NCBI GenBank assembly: GCA_964624255.1
Contig: CAZUWV010000077.1
Coordinates: forward strand, 1 to 7,633
Source: JAUZQZ01 sp964624255
GTDB taxonomy: Bacteria > Pseudomonadota > Zetaproteobacteria > Mariprofundales > Mariprofundaceae
Direction: 5' to 3'
Length of the DNA stretch: 7,633 bases
Part shown: positions 3,549-7,633 of the stretch, in pieces
Layout: each line of letters starts with the position of its first letter
Numbering within the stretch: position 1 is the first letter of the stretch
The notes under the pieces: generated by a model
The model's input: the letters and a program-made list of their open reading frames with translations, nothing else
The model's database searches: none
What the model was told of the DNA's origin: nothing
Translations under genes and position numbers: made by a program

Positions 3549-6500
3549 ATGGCAAAACAAAGGTCAGTCAAGCGTATCCGTAAAAACTTCGGAAGTATTC
3601 ATTCGGTCATTTCCATGCCGAATATGCTACAGCTTCAAACAGACTCCTTTATCGATTTTCTCGGCGTAGGTCAGGGAAAAACGGATATAAACACGTCACG
3701 TCTGGCTGAAGTGTTTAAATCTGTGTTCCCGGTCAGGGATTATGCCGGCAATGCCGAACTGGATTTTGTCGATATGGAATACAGGCCACCTCGCTACGAT
3801 CTGGATGAATGCCTGCGGCGCGACCTGACGTATGCGCTACCCGTCAAGGTTAACTTGCGCCTGACTATTTATGAACCCAACCCGGGAAGACATGGTAGCC
3901 GTACCGCCAGCCGTTCCACGGCCAATCGTCAGGTGCGCGAAGTGCGTAACCAGTCTGTCTATATGGGCGAGATTCCGCTGATGACGGACCATGGATCCTT
4001 CATTATCAACGGTACCGAACGAGCCATCGTGTCTCAGATGCATCGCTCACCAGGCGTATTCTTTGACCACGACAAGGGTAAGACGCAGGCCTCGGGAAAA
4101 TTTATATTTAAGGCGCGTATCATTCCTTACCGGGGATCCTGGCTGGATTTTGAATTTGATGCCAAGGATAAGGTTAATTTTCGTATTGATCTACGCCGCA
4201 AAATGCCGGCTGGTGTCCTGCTCAAAGCCTTGGGTTATACTGAGCAGGAAATTCTCGACCGCTTTTATGAGCGCCGCACGTTCCGCTTCGTCAAGAAAGG
4301 TTTGCAGATCCGATTTGCCCCCGAACAGTTTTTGGGTAGCCGGGCCTTTGCCAATGTGAATGCGGATGGAAAACAGGTTATTGCCGAGGGTAAAAAGATC
4401 ACCAAGTTGGCCATTAAACGCCTGATAGATGCCAAGGTGGACTGGATTGATGTGCCGGAAGAGGTCGTTATCGGTGAAAGTATCGCTACGCCGGTATTGG
4501 CTGAGGGCGGAGAAATCATTGTTGACACCAATGTCGAGGTGACCGAAGAGACGCTTGAGGCTATACGGACGGCGGGGATCAAAAAGTTTGACTGTCTGTT
4601 TATCGATACTTTTCGTTGTGGCCCTTGGCTGTCTGAGACTTTGCGGCTGGATGATGTGCAGAGCAAGGAAGAGGCGCGGGTAGAAATTTACCGGATGATG
4701 CGTCCTGGTGAACCGCCGACCGTGGAAACCGCGCGTGCCCTGTTTGAGTCCATGTTCCACGATGCGGGGCGCTATGATTTGTCACGCGTCGGACGCATGA
4801 AACTCAACAGCCGTCTGAATATCAGCGATGAAGACGTTCCGCTGGATCAGGGAACGCTACGTAATGAAGATATCCTGCTGACCCTGGGTACGCTGTTGAA
4901 ATTACGAGACGGTATTGGTGAGGTGGACGATATCGATCACCTTGGGAACCGTCGGTTGCGGTCGGTGGGAGAGTTGTTACAGAATCAGATTCGTCTGGGT
5001 TTGGTGCGCATGGAGCGCGCCATCCGCGAGCGACTCAGCTCAGGTGACCTGAATGAGATGATGCCCTCCGACATGGTGAATGCCAAACCGATGATCGGTG
5101 CTGTGCGTGAATTCTTTGGTTCTTCGCAGCTGTCCCAGTTCATGGATCAGACCAATCCGCTCTCCGAGGTGACGCACAAGCGCCGTTTGTCGGCGTTGGG
5201 TCCGGGAGGATTGTCGCGTGAGCGTGCCGGTTTCGAAGTGCGCGACGTGCATCCCACGCACTATGGTCGCATGTGCGCCATCGAAACCCCGGAGGGCCAG
5301 AATATTGGCTTGATCAATTCGCTGTCGTGCTTCGCCAAGGTCAATGAGTTCGGTTTCATCGAAACGCCCTACCGCAAAGTGGAACATGGGCGAGTGACGG
5401 ATAAGGTGGAGTATTTGTCTGCGATTGCCGAGGCTGGCCATGTGATCGCCCAGGCTAATGCCAGGGTGGATGCCGACGGAGCGTTTACAGTCGATCTCAT
5501 CCAGTGTCGACAGGATGGTGATTTTATCATGGCCTTGCCAGAGGCTATCGGTTATATGGATGTGTCACCCAGTCAGGTGATCTCCGTCTCTGCGGGTTTG
5601 ATTCCGTTTCTCGAACACGATGATGCTAACCGCGCGCTCATGGGTTCCAACATGCAGCGTCAGGCGGTGCCCCTGGTTAAGAGTGAGAAACCTTTGGTCG
5701 GCACCGGTATGGAGGCTTCGGTAGCGCACGATTCCGGCGTGGCCATGGCCGCCTCTCGCGGTGGCATCGTGGAGCGCGTGGATGCGAGTCGTATCGTTGT
5801 CCGCGCGAATGAGGGTGAGCAGGTTGAAGGTGAGCCTGGCGTGGATATCTATCGCTTGTTCAAATATCGACGCTCCAATCAAAATACATGTTTTAATCAG
5901 CGCCCATTGGTGAAGGTCGGCCATGTGGTGGTAAAGGGCGACATCATTGCGGATGGTCCTTCCACGGATCAGGGGGAATTGTCCCTGGGACGTAATGTGC
6001 TGGTGGCGTTTATGTCCTGGCGTGGCTACAACTTTGAGGATGCCATCGTTATTTCTGAGAAGTTGGTGCGTGAGGATGTTTATACCTCGATCCATATTGA
6101 GGAGTTTGAATGTACGGCGCGCCAGACCAAATTAGGCGATGAAGAAATTACTCGGGATATTCCGAATGTGGGCGAGGATGCTTTACGTCATCTGGATCAG
6201 CCTGGTATTGCTGTTGTGGGTTCGGAGGTCAAGCCGGGCGATATTCTGGTCGGCAAGATTACGCCCAAGGGTGAAACCCAGCTTTCGCCTGAAGAGAAAC
6301 TCCTGCGCGCCATTTTTGGCGAGAAGGCATCTGATGTGCGTGATACCAGTCTGCGCGTTAAACCGGGAGACGAAGGTGTGGTGGTGGATGTGCAGGTCTT
6401 TACCCGCCGCGGCGATGAGAAAGATGAACGTGCCAAGTCCATTGAAGAAACGGATGTTGAGTTGCTCTATCGCGACAAGGAGGAGGAGCGCCGTATTCTG

Positions 6501-7633
6501 GAAACCAATGTGATTGCACGGCTTGCGGCTCTGTTCGTGGACAAGAAAGCGGTGAAGGCGAAGGGTCTGAAGAAGGACGCGATTATCACGTCTGAGTATT
6601 TGGAAGGCCTTAAGTTGCGTGACCTGGCCGATATTTCAGCGGATGATGACGACGTGAATCAGCGGGTGGCGGGTATTCTGGGAAATATGGACAAGGAACG
6701 TGCGCGCCTTGAGAAACGCTTTGAAGAGAAGGTGGCCAAGGCGCGTGAAGGTTCTGAATTGCAGCCTGGTGTTATCAAGGTGGTCAAGGTATTCCTGGCG
6801 GTGAAACGCAAGCTTCAGCCTGGTGACAAGATGGCGGGTCGTCACGGCAACAAGGGCGTTATTTCCATTATCGTACCTGAGGAAGACATGCCGTACATGG
6901 AAGACGGAACGCCGGTGGATATTTGCCTGAATCCCCTGGGCGTCCCTTCACGAATGAATATCGGGCAAATCCTTGAAATTCATATGGGCCTTGCGGCACA
7001 TGGTTTAGGTCAGAGAATTGAAAAGATGATGGGTGATCATGCCACTGGGGATCAACTGAAAGATCTGTTGCTCGAAATCTATGAGGGAGATGCATCGGCG
7101 ACGGAAAGTATCGGTAAGATGACACACGCGCAAATCCATGAGCTGGCAGCACAGCTTTGTGGCGGCGTACCCATAGCAACACCTGTGTTCGATGGTGCTA
7201 AGGAGAGTCATATCCGAGAGATGCTGAAGTTGGCGGGGCTGCCCGAATCGGGCCAAATGCGACTTTATGATGGGAGAACCGGCGATCCTTTCGATCATCT
7301 GGTGACCATTGGCTATATGTATATGCTGAAATTACATCATCTGGTGGATGAAAAAATACATGCACGTTCCACAGGCCCATATTCGCTTGTGACCCAGCAA
7401 CCGTTGGGTGGTAAGGCGCAGTTTGGCGGTCAGCGTTTCGGAGAGATGGAGGTGTGGGCACTGGAAGCTTATGGTGCTGCCTATACCTTGCAGGAGATGC
7501 TGACGGTGAAGTCAGACGACGTTCAGGGACGTACCAAGATGTACAAGAACATCGTGGACGGCGAGCATTACATGGATGCCGGCATGCCGGAATCATTCAA
7601 CGTGTTGGTCAAGGAGATTCGCTCTCTGGGCAT
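3549..7633 (+). CDS. rpoB: DNA-directed RNA polymerase subunit beta (3' end beyond window)
   Basis: RpoB forms half of the RNA polymerase catalytic cleft. The frame is open from ATG 3549 (GAGG Shine-Dalgarno at 3538-3541) to the edge: 1361 codons plus two bases, ending KEIRSLG. E. coli RpoB ends eight residues after the same motif, so only a handful of codons are missing. Landmarks: KRIRKNFGSI near residue 9; GEIPLMTDHGSFIINGTERAIVSQMHRSPGVFFD at about 140-173; rifampicin cluster I at 524-550, with wild-type Asp533, His543, Arg546 and Ser548 (E. coli 516, 526, 529, 531); PTHYGRMCAIETPEGQNIGLI near 560; catalytic-centre GDKMAGRHGNKG with Lys1094 and Lys1102 (E. coli 1065, 1073); and PLGGKAQFGGQRFGEMEVWALEAYGA near the end. 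A Proteobacteria-type insertion precedes Lys1094. An Arg/Ser/Thr-rich loop at about 110-130 appears about 12 residues longer than in E. coli. rpoC presumably follows. Confidence 0.99.
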   Translation, partial: MAKQRSVKRIRKNFGSIHSVISMPNMLQLQTDSFIDFLGVGQGKTDINTSRLAEVFKSVFPVRDYAGNAELDFVDMEYRPPRYDLDECLRRDLTYALPVKVNLRLTIYEPNPGRHGSRTASRSTANRQVREVRNQSVYMGEIPLMTDHGSFIINGTERAIVSQMHRSPGVFFDHDKGKTQASGKFIFKARIIPYRGSWLDFEFDAKDKVNFRIDLRRKMPAGVLLKALGYTEQEILDRFYERRTFRFVKKGLQIRFAPEQFLGSRAFANVNADGKQVIAEGKKITKLAIKRLIDAKVDWIDVPEEVVIGESIATPVLAEGGEIIVDTNVEVTEETLEAIRTAGIKKFDCLFIDTFRCGPWLSETLRLDDVQSKEEARVEIYRMMRPGEPPTVETARALFESMFHDAGRYDLSRVGRMKLNSRLNISDEDVPLDQGTLRNEDILLTLGTLLKLRDGIGEVDDIDHLGNRRLRSVGELLQNQIRLGLVRMERAIRERLSSGDLNEMMPSDMVNAKPMIGAVREFFGSSQLSQFMDQTNPLSEVTHKRRLSALGPGGLSRERAGFEVRDVHPTHYGRMCAIETPEGQNIGLINSLSCFAKVNEFGFIETPYRKVEHGRVTDKVEYLSAIAEAGHVIAQANARVDADGAFTVDLIQCRQDGDFIMALPEAIGYMDVSPSQVISVSAGLIPFLEHDDANRALMGSNMQRQAVPLVKSEKPLVGTGMEASVAHDSGVAMAASRGGIVERVDASRIVVRANEGEQVEGEPGVDIYRLFKYRRSNQNTCFNQRPLVKVGHVVVKGDIIADGPSTDQGELSLGRNVLVAFMSWRGYNFEDAIVISEKLVREDVYTSIHIEEFECTARQTKLGDEEITRDIPNVGEDALRHLDQPGIAVVGSEVKPGDILVGKITPKGETQLSPEEKLLRAIFGEKASDVRDTSLRVKPGDEGVVVDVQVFTRRGDEKDERAKSIEETDVELLYRDKEEERRILETNVIARLAALFVDKKAVKAKGLKKDAIITSEYLEGLKLRDLADISADDDDVNQRVAGILGNMDKERARLEKRFEEKVAKAREGSELQPGVIKVVKVFLAVKRKLQPGDKMAGRHGNKGVISIIVPEEDMPYMEDGTPVDICLNPLGVPSRMNIGQILEIHMGLAAHGLGQRIEKMMGDHATGDQLKDLLLEIYEGDASATESIGKMTHAQIHELAAQLCGGVPIATPVFDGAKESHIREMLKLAGLPESGQMRLYDGRTGDPFDHLVTIGYMYMLKLHHLVDEKIHARSTGPYSLVTQQPLGGKAQFGGQRFGEMEVWALEAYGAAYTLQEMLTVKSDDVQGRTKMYKNIVDGEHYMDAGMPESFNVLVKEIRSLG

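Noticed and set aside
4191..4760. 189-codon open frame on the - strand inside rpoB
   Set aside because: It lies wholly antisense to conserved RpoB codons, with no recognisable domain. Long antisense frames are expected opposite a highly biased coding gene.
5121..5201. Possible rifampicin-resistance substitutions in RpoB
   Set aside because: The residues usually altered in resistance (E. coli 516, 526, 529, 531 equivalents) are wild type. Thr in place of Asn518 and Leu in place of Ile530 look like natural lineage variation.
5565..6095. 176-codon open frame on the - strand inside rpoB
   Set aside because: It is antisense to conserved rpoB sequence, is His/Thr-rich as expected from reading the complement, and shows no family motif.
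6139..6513. 124-codon + strand open frame inside rpoB
   Set aside because: It is a shifted frame over intact, conserved RpoB residues; continuous translation in the rpoB frame shows no frameshift here.

Overview
This window is a housekeeping chromosomal segment. It runs, all on the + strand, from the last codons of tuf (EF-Tu) through rpmG (L33), tRNA-Trp(CCA), secE, nusG, rplK (L11), rplA (L1), rplJ (L10) and rplL (L7/L12), into an almost complete rpoB that leaves the right edge a few codons before its expected end. I translated rpoB by eye over its whole length and found one open frame with no frameshift. No gene on the - strand is supported, and I see no mobile element, CRISPR array or foreign-looking cargo.

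Organism: the L11, L1, NusG and RpoB sequences read as proteobacterial. RpoB has the Proteobacteria-type insertion before the active-site lysines, and NusG keeps the SIFGR/PVELDF C-terminus. Two features argue against an ordinary enterobacterium-like lineage. L33 is a four-cysteine (zinc-ribbon) form encoded between tuf and tRNA-Trp, and SecE is a short protein with one membrane span. That combination suggests a deeper-branching proteobacterium (zetaproteobacterial, magnetococcal or deltaproteobacterial grade). This is inference from memory of gene order, not a database result.

Layout: 1-50 tuf end; 51-115 spacer with a 7-bp hairpin; 116-268 rpmG; 275-291 small hairpin; 309-384 tRNA-Trp with encoded CCA; 436-1148 secE and nusG, overlapping by one base; 1161-2279 rplK and rplA, 3 bases apart; 2280-2483 a structured 204-base leader; 2484-3441 rplJ and rplL; 3442-3548 spacer with a strong terminator hairpin; 3549 to the edge rpoB. 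No gene-free stretch reaches 300 bases.

How it works together: the genes supply translation (EF-Tu, L33, tRNA-Trp, L11, L1, L10, L7/L12), protein export (SecE) and transcription (NusG, RNA polymerase beta). The regulatory interest lies in two non-coding segments. The rplA-rplJ spacer holds two tandem hairpins, a recognisable L10 leader (autogenous control site) and, just downstream, a pyrimidine-rich stretch that can pair with the rplJ Shine-Dalgarno or with an upstream arm, but not both. The rplL-rpoB spacer holds a 10-bp perfect stem followed by seven T, placed as an attenuator that would let more ribosomal stalk protein than polymerase subunit be made. I found no evidence for an undescribed multigene system; the proposed leader switch and an Arg/Ser/Thr-rich extra loop in RpoB are the parts most worth checking.
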